64,000 bases of DNA, taken from NCBI GenBank assembly GCA_005938025.2, contig VCCI02000005.1, positions 1 to 64,000 of the forward strand, given 5' to 3'. Origin of the DNA: Inquilinus sp. KBS0705 (GTDB lineage: Bacteria; Bacteroidota; Bacteroidia; Sphingobacteriales; Sphingobacteriaceae). The translations under genes and the position numbers were made by a program. Positions 53,457-62,547 of the stretch are shown here, piece by piece. The notes below the pieces were generated by a model, which was not told the DNA's origin, ran no database searches, and saw only the letters and a program-made list of their open reading frames with translations. Each line of letters starts with the position of its first letter. Position 1 is the stretch's first letter.

Positions 53457-54316
53457 TTCACCTTTCCTATAAAATCAAACAAAAACATTAGTTGCACTAT
53501 TGGCAAATAATAAAACGAGCCAAACATTAATTTACGCGCTTCTTTAATTTGCAGCGTGCGTAATAAATTAAATGCCTGGTATAAAAACACAAGGCTCATT
53601 ACTAATGATACCCCACCTACATAATACCCCCCATAACCATAAAAGGTTGGCAAAAGGCTCACCGGTATCATAACAATAGCAAATATAAGGGTAATAATTG
53701 CACTTACGCGGTCTCTTTCGCCGGTTGGCAATAGCCTGAAACCTGCAAGCTTATAATCATCATCCAGCACCCAGGCAATAGCCCAAAAGTGTACAAACTG
53801 CCAAATAAATTGTATACCGAAAAGTATCAAGGCTATTTCGTCAATTTTTTCGTGTGCTGCCACATAACCTATAAGTGGCGGCAAAGCACCGGGTATAGCA
53901 CCTACAAATACCGCTATTGGCGATTTGCGCTTTAGCGGTGTATATGCAAATGCATATAGTAATATCGAAAATACCGATAATAGCCCCGTTAAAATATTTA
54001 GGCTGCCTAACAGATATGTGCCTGCCATACCCATAAACAAGCTTAGCACTAAAGCCTGTCCTGTCGTCATATGTCCTGATGGGATCGGCCTATCCATGGT
54101 ACGCTTCATCAGCTTATCCAGGTCCTTTTCAATTATCTCGTTAAAGCCGTTAGCTGCTGATGTAACCAGGAAACCGCCAATAATCAGCTTTACCCAATCA
54201 GTCCAAACAATTACACCGTTAGCCTTACTACCTATTAAAAAACATATAGACGCTGAAAAAACTACCAGAAAGGTTAGGCGCAACTTAATTAGCTTAGAAA
54301 AATCGCTCCACTTCAT
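53453..54316 (-). CDS. ctaB: Protoheme IX farnesyltransferase (heme O synthase)
   Basis: 287 aa, UbiA-superfamily prenyltransferase with about eight membrane helices. The first Asp-rich motif is NEIIEKDLDKLMKRTMDRP; the second region is WAIAWVLDDDYKLAGFRLLP. It farnesylates heme B to heme O, the precursor for heme A made by the adjacent CtaA. Overlaps by 4 nt with both neighbours, so the group is translationally coupled. Confidence 0.95.
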   Translation of the reverse strand: MKWSDFSKLIKLRLTFLVVFSASICFLIGSKANGVIVWTDWVKLIIGGFLVTSAANGFNEIIEKDLDKLMKRTMDRPIPSGHMTTGQALVLSLFMGMAGTYLLGSLNILTGLLSVFSILLYAFAYTPLKRKSPIAVFVGAIPGALPPLIGYVAAHEKIDEIALILFGIQFIWQFVHFWAIAWVLDDDYKLAGFRLLPTGERDRVSAIITLIFAIVMIPVSLLPTFYGYGGYYVGGVSLVMSLVFLYQAFNLLRTLQIKEARKLMFGSFYYLPIVQLMFLFDFIGKVK

Positions 54317-55374
54317 TTGCTGCCCCCCTGCACGTTAACCGATTTAAACAAATTCAATAACAAGTAAAACTGCGCACCAAATACCAGGCTGGCCAAAACA
54401 ATGTGGCTTGCCTGCGCATATGGAGGCAAAGCAAAATGCGATAATAGTATACCTGTAACTATTTGCAGCATGATCATTAAAAACGAAAAGCTCATTATTT
54501 GTTGCTGTACCGAATGACGACTAAAACCCTTACGTATCAATGCATATAATACAACATTTAATACCAGCACAATTACAGCCATATCCCTATGTTGCGAAAA
54601 TATATCACCTGCTTTACTTATCCATGTTTCGCGGTAGCTGCCTTCTAAATGGGTGGCTACTTCGTCAATTTTTTCCCGCACTTCGGTACCAAATGTTATT
54701 TGTAAAACGCTTAATGCTAAAACAAGCAGGGTAACTATAGCTACCAATGGTTTTACTTTTATTACATGCCGCTCTTGTACCTTTGCCATATGATAGGTAG
54801 CAATACTGATAGCTAAAATTGCCAGCGCTAATAACATGTGTACAGTAACTATCCAGGCCACTAAATTGGTTGATACCACTATTGAGCCTAACCATCCTTG
54901 AAAGCCTACCAAGATTAAATTCAGCACGCTTAAAAAAATGATGGGCTTGTTTGTTTTACGGTAACTAAACGAGTAAATCGCTGTAAGCAGTAAAAAAATG
55001 CCTGATATTACGCCAATCAGCCGGTTAATATACTCTGTCCAGGTACGTGCGCCATTGAATTCCTCTGGTATTAATATCGATCGGTCGTTACGTATACGCA
55101 CTGCCAGTTGGCTATATCCAAAAACATCAAGCATTTTGGCAAATTTTTGATTCTTAGCCAGGCGCTTATCCGCATAAACCTGCTTATAGTTTACAGGTAA
55201 TTCGGCAATGCTGGTGGGTGGTATATATCTGCCAAAGCATTTAGGCCAATCAGGGCAGCCCATTCCCGAACCGGTACTTCGCACCACACCGCCTGCTAAT
55301 ATCAATACAAATAGCAGTATAATGGTTATCAGGTTTATTTTTAGAAAACTTTTACCGGGTGCGTTTATGCTCAT
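54313..55374 (-). CDS. ctaA: Heme A synthase (COX15/CtaA family)
   Basis: 353 aa with eight membrane helices. GGVVRSTGSGMGCPDWPKCF and NRLIGVISG carry conserved Cys and His residues; further His ligands are in HMLLALAILAIS and SQHRDMAV and near ILLSHFALPPYAQASHIVLA. It oxidises heme O to heme A. A 133-bp structured gap separates it from coxA. Confidence 0.94.
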   Translation of the reverse strand: MSINAPGKSFLKINLITIILLFVLILAGGVVRSTGSGMGCPDWPKCFGRYIPPTSIAELPVNYKQVYADKRLAKNQKFAKMLDVFGYSQLAVRIRNDRSILIPEEFNGARTWTEYINRLIGVISGIFLLLTAIYSFSYRKTNKPIIFLSVLNLILVGFQGWLGSIVVSTNLVAWIVTVHMLLALAILAISIATYHMAKVQERHVIKVKPLVAIVTLLVLALSVLQITFGTEVREKIDEVATHLEGSYRETWISKAGDIFSQHRDMAVIVLVLNVVLYALIRKGFSRHSVQQQIMSFSFLMIMLQIVTGILLSHFALPPYAQASHIVLASLVFGAQFYLLLNLFKSVNVQGGSK

Positions 55375-55391
55375 CTATTTATTCTAAAAAA

Positions 55392-55484
55392 TTAGGGTAC
55401 CTGTTTTGTAGTATTGAGTTCAAAGTATTAAGCCCTTAACTACGACTTGAATGCTTTAAACGCTATACTTAACAGCTACCCTAA
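55392..55484 (-). other. Structured intergenic element between coxA and ctaA
   Basis: Outer arms 55392-55405 and 55471-55484 (TTAGGGTA and TACCCTAA ends) pair over 14 positions with one mismatch. An inner hairpin uses TTCAA (55419-55423) with TTGAA (55447-55451) plus a GTATTAA/TTAACTAC helix. It could be an attenuator or processing site in the transcript. Strength is not calculated. Confidence 0.4.
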
Positions 55485-55507
55485 AAGATCAGATCAGTAT
55501 TGTTAAA

Positions 55508-57394
55508 TTATTTTACTTCTTCGTTAGCCTTTTGAGTACTGGTCCATTTATTATGTGCCTCTAAACCTGTCGGATTATCTTCAAAATCGTGCGGAAGGTT
55601 CGAACTCATTGTTTGCGACAAAGGAACTGTTTGTGGGATATAATCATCCTCTGCTCCCGGCTTACTGTAATCATATGGCCAACGGTAAACTGTAGGTATC
55701 TCTCCTACCCAGTTGCCGTGGAAATGCTCAACAGGTGCTGTCCATTCAAGAGTATTAGCTTGCCAAGGATTTTGAGTTGTCTTTTTACCCCAAAATATCG
55801 AGTATACAAAGTTTATAAGGAAAGCAACTTGTGCCAATGCCGACATAATTGCTGCCCATGTAATAAATGTATTTACCGATAACCAGCGTTTCATTGATTC
55901 AAACTCGGTGAATGCATAGTAACGACGAGGCACACCATCTAAGCCCATAAAGTGCATCGGGAAGAACACCAGGTAAGCACCTATAAACGTTAACCAAAAG
56001 TGCAGGTAGCCTAATTTTTCGTTCATTAAACGGCCATACATTTTAGGGAACCAGTGATAAACACCGGCAAGCATACCGAATATTGCTGCCGAACCCATCA
56101 CCAAGTGGAAGTGAGCTACCACAAAATAAGTATCGTGCAAGTTGATATCAAGCGCCGCATTACCAAGGAATATACCGGTTAAACCACCTGATATAAAGAA
56201 TGATACCATACCAATAGCAAATAACATAGCCGATGTGAAACGGATATTACCACGCCACAAGGTAGCCAGCCAGTTAAATGTTTTTACTGCCGACGGTACA
56301 GCGATGATCAATGTGGTAATCATGAACACTCCTCCAAGGAATGGGTTCATACCGGTTACAAACATGTGGTGGCCCCATACTATAAATGATAATACGGTGA
56401 TACCGATAAGCGAGTAAACCATCGCATGGTAACCAAAAATTGGTTTGCGCGAGTTTACCGACATTACCTCGGATGATATACCCATTGCAGGCATAATAAC
56501 GATATATACCTCAGGGTGGCCCAGGAACCAGAATAAGTGCTGGAACAATATTGGGCTACCACCTTCGTAAGGTTGTACCTGCGAACCATTTAAAACAATT
56601 TCTGAAAGATAAAAGCTGGTACCGAAGCTACGGTCGAATATTAATAAAACCACACCTGCTACCAATACTGGGAATGCTAATACACCTAATACAGCAGTAA
56701 GGAACAAAGCCCAAACTGTTAAAGGCATTTTCCAAAGGTCCATACCTTTGGTACGCATGTTTAATACAGTACTTACATAGTTAATACCACCCATTAATGA
56801 TGAAGCGATAAAGAATACCATGCTTATAAGCCAAAGCGTCATACCCATACCCGAGCCTGGCATAGCTTTAGGCAAAGCCGATAGTGGTGGATAAATTGTC
56901 CAACCACCGCTTGCAGGGCCTTTCTGTACCAGGAACGACGATAGCATAATAACACTGGCTGTTAAGAAGAACCAGTACGAAAGCATGTTCATGAATGGCG
57001 AAGCCATATCACGAGCACCCACTTGTAGTGGAATTAAAAGGTTAGCAAAAGTGCCGCTTAAGCCGGCTGTTAATACAAAGAACACCATGATGGTACCATG
57101 TATAGTAACCAACGACAGGTAGAAGTTTGAATCTAAACGACCACCAGGTGCAAAACGACCTAATAAAGTTTCCATTAAAGGGAATGCTTTATCAGGGTAG
57201 GCTAATTGTATTCTGAATAATATTGATAATATCATCGCGATGAAAGCCATTGTAATACCTGTTACCAGGAATTGCTTGGCAATCATTTTATGATCCATGC
57301 TAAATACGTATGTATTCAGGAAGGTTGCTTTATGATGTCCGTGATCTTCTTCGTGATGTGAAACTCCGTGATCGTGAACTGCTAATGTTGACAT
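55508..57394 (-). CDS. ctaD: Cytochrome c oxidase subunit I
   Basis: 628 aa with about 12 core membrane helices. Heme-copper ligands are visible: WFLGHPEVYIVIMP (CuB His and the cross-linked Tyr), WGHHMFVTGM (the His pair) and HDTYFVVAHFHLVMG (heme a3 and a ligands). A His-rich N terminus (HDHGVSHHEEDHGHH) precedes the first helix. This is the catalytic subunit of the aa3-type oxidase reducing oxygen to water, fed by alternative complex III. It is 19 bp after subunit II. Confidence 0.97.
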   Translation of the reverse strand: MSTLAVHDHGVSHHEEDHGHHKATFLNTYVFSMDHKMIAKQFLVTGITMAFIAMILSILFRIQLAYPDKAFPLMETLLGRFAPGGRLDSNFYLSLVTIHGTIMVFFVLTAGLSGTFANLLIPLQVGARDMASPFMNMLSYWFFLTASVIMLSSFLVQKGPASGGWTIYPPLSALPKAMPGSGMGMTLWLISMVFFIASSLMGGINYVSTVLNMRTKGMDLWKMPLTVWALFLTAVLGVLAFPVLVAGVVLLIFDRSFGTSFYLSEIVLNGSQVQPYEGGSPILFQHLFWFLGHPEVYIVIMPAMGISSEVMSVNSRKPIFGYHAMVYSLIGITVLSFIVWGHHMFVTGMNPFLGGVFMITTLIIAVPSAVKTFNWLATLWRGNIRFTSAMLFAIGMVSFFISGGLTGIFLGNAALDINLHDTYFVVAHFHLVMGSAAIFGMLAGVYHWFPKMYGRLMNEKLGYLHFWLTFIGAYLVFFPMHFMGLDGVPRRYYAFTEFESMKRWLSVNTFITWAAIMSALAQVAFLINFVYSIFWGKKTTQNPWQANTLEWTAPVEHFHGNWVGEIPTVYRWPYDYSKPGAEDDYIPQTVPLSQTMSSNLPHDFEDNPTGLEAHNKWTSTQKANEEVK

Positions 57395-57413
57395 ACTCGC
57401 TAATCTTTTTGTA

Positions 57414-58607
57414 TTAATTGTTTAACGCTAACCTGTTTTGTTGTGTAGTACCTTTCTGAGCGGCAAATTTCAAATCCTTTTTAAGTTGATCTGTCAGATA
57501 AGGTTTTTGCTGTGATAACCATGCCTGGTATTCGGCTTCGGTAACAACGCGCACAACTTTTTTCATGTTATAATGGGCTCCACCGCATATTTTGTTGCAA
57601 TAAAGCAGGTATTCAAATGTTTGGTCGTCCACCTTTGCTCTCATCTCTCTTGTTGTGATGGTTGGCGTAAATTTAAAGTAGGTAGGTAATCCCGGTACCG
57701 CGTTTAGCTGTACACGGAAATGAGGCATATACACACTATGTATAACGTCTTGCGCGTGTATGTTTAGCTTAATTGATTTACGTACAGGTATAACTAAAGT
57801 ATCTGCCTGTAAATCGTCGTAGCTATATTTATCTTTAAAGTTGATACCTAATTTATTGGAAGCATTTACCAGCTTGTAGTTGGTTTGGCCTAACTTGCCA
57901 TCTGCTCCGGGATAACGTAATTCCCATGCAAACTGGTGGCCGGTAACATCAACATTAATAGATGCCGGCTCACCTTTAGCATCAACCGTATTGGTTATTT
58001 GCTGCCAGGTAAAGAAACCGAATATAACCAGTATAGTTAAAACGATAGCCGGGGCAATTGTCCAAACTTTTTCAATGGTATTATTATGTGGTAAAAAGTG
58101 GCCTCTGCGTTTTTCTGAATAACGGTATCTGAATAAAAAGGTAAACAACAATATTTGGGTAATTACAAATACGATCATCGTTAATACCGTAGTTGTCCAA
58201 AACATCTCGTCTATCTTAACGCCATGTACTGATGCTGATTCGGGCAGTATCATTGCGCCTTGTACTGTAAACTCCCAATAAGCGCCGTACATACCGGCAA
58301 CCAGGAATATCAAACAGCACACGCCCATTATGTTATGCCAGTTCATTGGGTTTTTACCCTGAATTTGCTGGGTAAGGTCAAATACACGCAGTATTTTACC
58401 TACTATGCCAACAACAAAGCATACTATAACAAACAACAAGATATAGTAACCTGCGGTTAGCAAGCCATTATCTGCAGGGGCATCTGTAGCTGTTGTTGCA
58501 GCAGCTGCATCTGTAGCCTGAGCAAATAACTGGCTGGTGCCCAAAAGCACAAACGCGGCTACAAGCGAAAGCATTTTTTTAGAACGTAATAAAAATTTTA
58601 ATCCCAT
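57414..58607 (-). CDS. ctaC: Cytochrome c oxidase subunit II
   Basis: 397 aa. A signal-like N terminus (LSLVAAFVLLGTSQLFAQ), an extra membrane helix (about 51-70) and two further helices precede the periplasmic cupredoxin domain. The CuA site is YCNKICGGAHYNM, and VTGHQFAWELRYPG is the conserved Trp region. It takes electrons from the cytochrome c partner. It is 49 bp after ActF and 19 bp before subunit I. Confidence 0.96.
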   Translation of the reverse strand: MGLKFLLRSKKMLSLVAAFVLLGTSQLFAQATDAAAATTATDAPADNGLLTAGYYILLFVIVCFVVGIVGKILRVFDLTQQIQGKNPMNWHNIMGVCCLIFLVAGMYGAYWEFTVQGAMILPESASVHGVKIDEMFWTTTVLTMIVFVITQILLFTFLFRYRYSEKRRGHFLPHNNTIEKVWTIAPAIVLTILVIFGFFTWQQITNTVDAKGEPASINVDVTGHQFAWELRYPGADGKLGQTNYKLVNASNKLGINFKDKYSYDDLQADTLVIPVRKSIKLNIHAQDVIHSVYMPHFRVQLNAVPGLPTYFKFTPTITTREMRAKVDDQTFEYLLYCNKICGGAHYNMKKVVRVVTEAEYQAWLSQQKPYLTDQLKKDLKFAAQKGTTQQNRLALNN

Positions 58608-58656
58608 TTTATTGGTTATTTGAATTGCTGTATTCAGTTTGCAAATTTAACAATTA

Positions 58657-59937
58657 TTATATGTGATGATGCAGGCTCTCCTCAAGGAATGGATGTTTTT
58701 TAGGTACCAGCGATTGCGCTTTGCTTAAAGCATTCAGCATCAGGAATGTAAATAAACCCGCAAATCCCAGGAAAATACCTATTTCTTCTACACCAAAACC
58801 TCTTCCTTCAGTACCTACCGTGCCCGGCATCACCATCAGGTAATAATCAAGCCAGTGGCCGGCTATTAATAATATACAGGTCCACATCATGCGGTTTGTT
58901 AAACGCTTGGCGTCACGAGACATCAGTAATAACAATGGTGCTAAAAAGTTCATGGCAATGTTTAACCAAAACCAGAATTTATATTGAGGCTCCCATCTTA
59001 CATAGAAATAAACCGACTCCTCGGGAATGTTGGCATACCAGGTAAGGAAGAATTGGGCAAACCATACATACGTCCAAAATATAGAGAAACCAAATATTAG
59101 TTTGCCTAAGCTGTGTACGTGGTTTTCAGATGTCCATGAGAAGTAACCCTTTTTTTGCAGCAATATAAGTGTCAAGGCAATAATTGCTAAACCGCTTACG
59201 TGCATAGCTGCTAAATTATACCAACCAAACATGGTCGAGAACCAATGAGCTTCTAACGACATGATCACACCAAACGCAAATATTGGGAAAGTGAAACCAA
59301 ATATTACCAGAAATATACAAGACAGTTTAAAGCTTTTGTCGTAGTTAGACATACCACCTAAATTGTCTTCATCTTCTGAGCATTTTGCAAGTTTAATTCC
59401 AAAATAGCTGTAAGCGCCCAGCAGTATAACCAACATCGCATAAAAGAATTTGATGTTTAAGAACGGCGCTTTACCGGCTATTATAGCATCAAAATTTTCG
59501 CTGCCTACTGTTGTTAAACCATGTGTTGCCCAGTGTGCGTATAAATAAGGTACAACTTCTTTGCGGCCGTTTTCAAGCACCTCGTGTGTTTGAAATAAAC
59601 CTGCGGTTACTACTACTAATAAAATAACGCTTGCAACAGGTAAGGTTTTAGCAAATGCCTGCGGTATGCGTATAAAAGCTACAGACCAGCCTGCTTGTGC
59701 AACGTATTGGTAAGCGCAAAAGAATACGCCCGCAGTGCAAATACACACAAAGTAGTACGACATTAGCAACAAGTTACTATATGTGCGTTGTATATGTTCG
59801 TTAGCTATATGTTCGCCGCCCTTGTAAATAAATCCAAAAGCTATGGCCAATACACCAATTATAATAGCAACCAAACTCCAGGTTTTGGCGCTACCGGCGA
59901 ATTCAAATCTTTCTTCGAAACTATTATGAGTCTTCAT
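58657..59937 (-). CDS. actF: Alternative complex III membrane subunit ActF
   Basis: 426 aa with about ten membrane helices (LVAIIIGVLAIAFGFIYKG onward). It is a NrfD-related quinone-interacting membrane subunit of alternative complex III. It ends in KKHPFLEESLHHHI. Order between ActE and subunit II matches the canonical Bacteroidota cluster. Confidence 0.93.
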   Translation of the reverse strand: MKTHNSFEERFEFAGSAKTWSLVAIIIGVLAIAFGFIYKGGEHIANEHIQRTYSNLLLMSYYFVCICTAGVFFCAYQYVAQAGWSVAFIRIPQAFAKTLPVASVILLVVVTAGLFQTHEVLENGRKEVVPYLYAHWATHGLTTVGSENFDAIIAGKAPFLNIKFFYAMLVILLGAYSYFGIKLAKCSEDEDNLGGMSNYDKSFKLSCIFLVIFGFTFPIFAFGVIMSLEAHWFSTMFGWYNLAAMHVSGLAIIALTLILLQKKGYFSWTSENHVHSLGKLIFGFSIFWTYVWFAQFFLTWYANIPEESVYFYVRWEPQYKFWFWLNIAMNFLAPLLLLMSRDAKRLTNRMMWTCILLIAGHWLDYYLMVMPGTVGTEGRGFGVEEIGIFLGFAGLFTFLMLNALSKAQSLVPKKHPFLEESLHHHI

Positions 59938-59949
59938 TAAAATTAATTC

Positions 59950-60534
59950 TTATAAATTTTGTAAATGGTGTACATACATAACTATTTTCCAACGATCCTC
60001 AGGCGCAATTTGCGAAGCGTATGAACCCATCGCGTTAACACCGTAAGTTATGGTATGATATATTTTACCATCTGTCAGATCTTTCATAGCACCACCACGA
60101 GACGATTGGCCTTTTGAATACGACGGCGGCGGCGGATAACCATGCTGAACCACTAAACCGTCACCCTGCCCGGTAACACCGTGGCACGGCGAGCAAAAAG
60201 TTGTAAATAACTTTTTACCTTCTGCTAAATGATTTGGCGTTTGCGAAATAAGGCTGGTTACTTCAAGGCTTGCTTTTTCGTAACCTTCTTTTGTGTTAGG
60301 ATAATCAAAGCGCTTAAAACCAATTGGTATAGTACCTGCAGGTGGCACCTGAGCCGTTTTGCCATCTTTAAAATTCGGATTTGGCTGATCCGGATCGTAT
60401 GCGGTATGTTCGTACATATTGGGGGCATATTCCCAGCCGGTACTGCGTTTATCTTTGCACGATGTAATTACAAGCGATGCAGCGATAACTATAGCCGTTG
60501 TGCCCAATATTCTAAATTTATTCATAGCTAACAT
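59950..60534 (-). CDS. actE: Alternative complex III monoheme cytochrome c subunit ActE
   Basis: 194 aa (M4 is a possible start). A lipoprotein-type signal ends at VITSC26. One heme site CSPCH (C114, C117, H118) lies in TTFCSPCHGVTGQGDG, and a Met axial ligand is probably in GGAMKDLTDG or NAMGSYA. It faces the periplasm and passes electrons to the oxidase. It overlaps the ActD gene end by 17 nt. Confidence 0.93.
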   Translation of the reverse strand: MLAMNKFRILGTTAIVIAASLVITSCKDKRSTGWEYAPNMYEHTAYDPDQPNPNFKDGKTAQVPPAGTIPIGFKRFDYPNTKEGYEKASLEVTSLISQTPNHLAEGKKLFTTFCSPCHGVTGQGDGLVVQHGYPPPPSYSKGQSSRGGAMKDLTDGKIYHTITYGVNAMGSYASQIAPEDRWKIVMYVHHLQNL

Positions 60535-61054
60535 ATTTTCTATCGTTATGCTTTACTTCTACTGCTCCTGCTTCTTTTAATAAATTGGTTATTTCGTCGT
60601 GTGGTATATTGCCTTTTGCATTAATAGCAATAACAAAACGGTCATCTGTTGCACGCAGGTCCATTACACGTGGCGCACGGCCCGGAAAAAGGTGCGTAGC
60701 GGCAAAAAATGTAAACGTCATACCAAACGCTGTAAATAATATAGTCCACTCAAATGTAAATGGTACAAAGTTGGGTATTGCAAAACTTGGTTTACCACCT
60801 ACGTTCATCGGCCAATCGTGTACCAGTGTATAATACACTATGCTGAAAATTACCGAAGCACCAAGGCAGCCAAAGCAAAATGCCGCGTAACCTAATCTTG
60901 ATTCTTTAACACCTAATTTATCTTCGATACCGTGGATAGGCATCGGTGTATACACGTCATAAATCGGAACGCTGCTTTTTTGCAACTTCTCAATCCCGTG
61001 CATCATATCATCAGGATCGTCAAATAGGCCTAATATAAATTTTGTCTTGCTCAT
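60518..61054 (-). CDS. actD: Alternative complex III membrane subunit ActD (DUF3341)
   Basis: 178 aa from the ATG at 61054 (MSKTKFILGLFDDPDDMMHG), preferred to the longer frame that overlaps ActC. Two membrane helices (LGYAAFCFGCLGASVIFSIV and FTFEWTILFTAFGMTFTFF) separate hydrophilic ends. DUF3341 proteins are a fixed structural subunit of the complex. It follows ActC with no gap and overlaps ActE. Confidence 0.93.
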   Translation of the reverse strand: MSKTKFILGLFDDPDDMMHGIEKLQKSSVPIYDVYTPMPIHGIEDKLGVKESRLGYAAFCFGCLGASVIFSIVYYTLVHDWPMNVGGKPSFAIPNFVPFTFEWTILFTAFGMTFTFFAATHLFPGRAPRVMDLRATDDRFVIAINAKGNIPHDEITNLLKEAGAVEVKHNDRKYVSYE

Positions 61055-61055
61055 T

Positions 61056-62525
61056 TTATTTTTCGTAATCAGCCATGTCAACGCTGTCGTACTTAACTAA
61101 TGATTCTTTGTAATACTGAACCTCGTCAGGGTTTAAATGGCCTTCGTCTATCAGTTTCTTCTTAGCCTGCTCACTTGATGTTTTCAGCAATAATTTAACC
61201 TCGGCCATTGCAACCGATGGTAATACTCTAAGAAATAACAGGAACATGGTAAAGAATAAACCTATTGAGCCAATAAATACGCTTACATCTACCCAGGTAG
61301 GATAAAACATTGCCCAGCTTGAGGGGATGTAATCGCGGTGTAGCGAGGTAACGATAATTACAAAACGCTCAAACCACATACCAATGTTAACGATGATTGA
61401 CAGGAACCATGAAAACTTGATGCTGGTACGTAATTTTTTAGACCAGAACAACTGTGGTGATATCACGTTACATGACATCATGCTCCAGTATGCCCACCAG
61501 TATGGCCCGGTTGCACGGTTAATAAAAGCGTATTGCTCGTATTCAACCTGCGAGTACCATGCTATAAAGAACTCAGTGATATAAGCCACTCCCACAATTG
61601 AACCTGTAAGCATGATGATCTTATTCATCGACTCGATGTGGAACATGGTGATGTAATTCTCTAATCCTAATACCTTACGGGTAACCAATAATAAGGTTTG
61701 CACCATGGCAAAACCCGAGAATATAGCTCCTGCCACAAAGTATGGAGGGAATATGGTAGTGTGCCATCCAGGCTCCAATGATGTAGCAAAGTCAAATGAT
61801 ACAATGGTGTGTACCGAAAGTACCAGTGGTGTAGATATACCTGCTAATATCAGCGATACAGTTTCAAAACGTTGCCAGGTTTTTACCGAACCTGTCCAAC
61901 CGAATGATAGTATAGAGTATATACGGCGGCGTAAACCTACAGCACGGTCACGTATTGATGCGATATCAGGCAATAAACCTGTATACCAGAATACTAATGA
62001 TACCGAGAAGTAAGTTGAGATAGCGAACACGTCCATCATCAGTGCCGAGTTCCAGTTTACCCATAACGAGCCGTACTGGTTTGGCAATGGCAAAGTAAAG
62101 TAAGCTAACCATGGGCGGCCCATGTGCGCTACAATGTAGGTAGCCGCGCAAATTACCGCAAAAATGGTCATCGCCTCGGCAGAACGGTTAATGGAATTTC
62201 GCCAGTTTTGACGGAATATTAACAGTACCGCAGATATAAGCGTACCCGCGTGGCCAATACCTACCCACCACACGAAACCGGTGATGTCCCAGGCCCAGCC
62301 TACTGTTTTATTTAACCCCCATGCTCCTAAACCAAACCAAAAGGTGTAGCTGATAGAAACAACCCAAAGCAAAGCGCCTAATGATGATACGGTAAAACCT
62401 ATCCACCACGCTTTATTTGGTTTATTTTCAACAGGGCGCAATACGTCGTTAGTAATTTGAGCATAGGTAATATCCTTGCCGGTTATTAACGGTTCCCTGA
62501 TTATTGATTCACTGTGAGATGCCAT
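61056..62525 (-). CDS. actC: Alternative complex III NrfD-type subunit ActC
   Basis: 489 aa with about ten membrane helices (from VSSLGALLWVVSISYTFWFG). NrfD/PsrC-family proteins bind quinol at the membrane face. VNWNSALMMDVFAISTYF and ASLEPGWHTTIFPPYF-like regions are typical. It works with the iron-sulfur subunit ActB encoded 22 bp upstream. Confidence 0.94.
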   Translation of the reverse strand: MASHSESIIREPLITGKDITYAQITNDVLRPVENKPNKAWWIGFTVSSLGALLWVVSISYTFWFGLGAWGLNKTVGWAWDITGFVWWVGIGHAGTLISAVLLIFRQNWRNSINRSAEAMTIFAVICAATYIVAHMGRPWLAYFTLPLPNQYGSLWVNWNSALMMDVFAISTYFSVSLVFWYTGLLPDIASIRDRAVGLRRRIYSILSFGWTGSVKTWQRFETVSLILAGISTPLVLSVHTIVSFDFATSLEPGWHTTIFPPYFVAGAIFSGFAMVQTLLLVTRKVLGLENYITMFHIESMNKIIMLTGSIVGVAYITEFFIAWYSQVEYEQYAFINRATGPYWWAYWSMMSCNVISPQLFWSKKLRTSIKFSWFLSIIVNIGMWFERFVIIVTSLHRDYIPSSWAMFYPTWVDVSVFIGSIGLFFTMFLLFLRVLPSVAMAEVKLLLKTSSEQAKKKLIDEGHLNPDEVQYYKESLVKYDSVDMADYEK

Positions 62526-62547
62526 ATTTTATATATCTCTTGTATAA

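Noticed and set aside
55589..55882. 97-aa plus-strand ORF within coxA, and similar ORFs over the act and cox genes
   Set aside because: Antisense to unambiguous respiratory genes.
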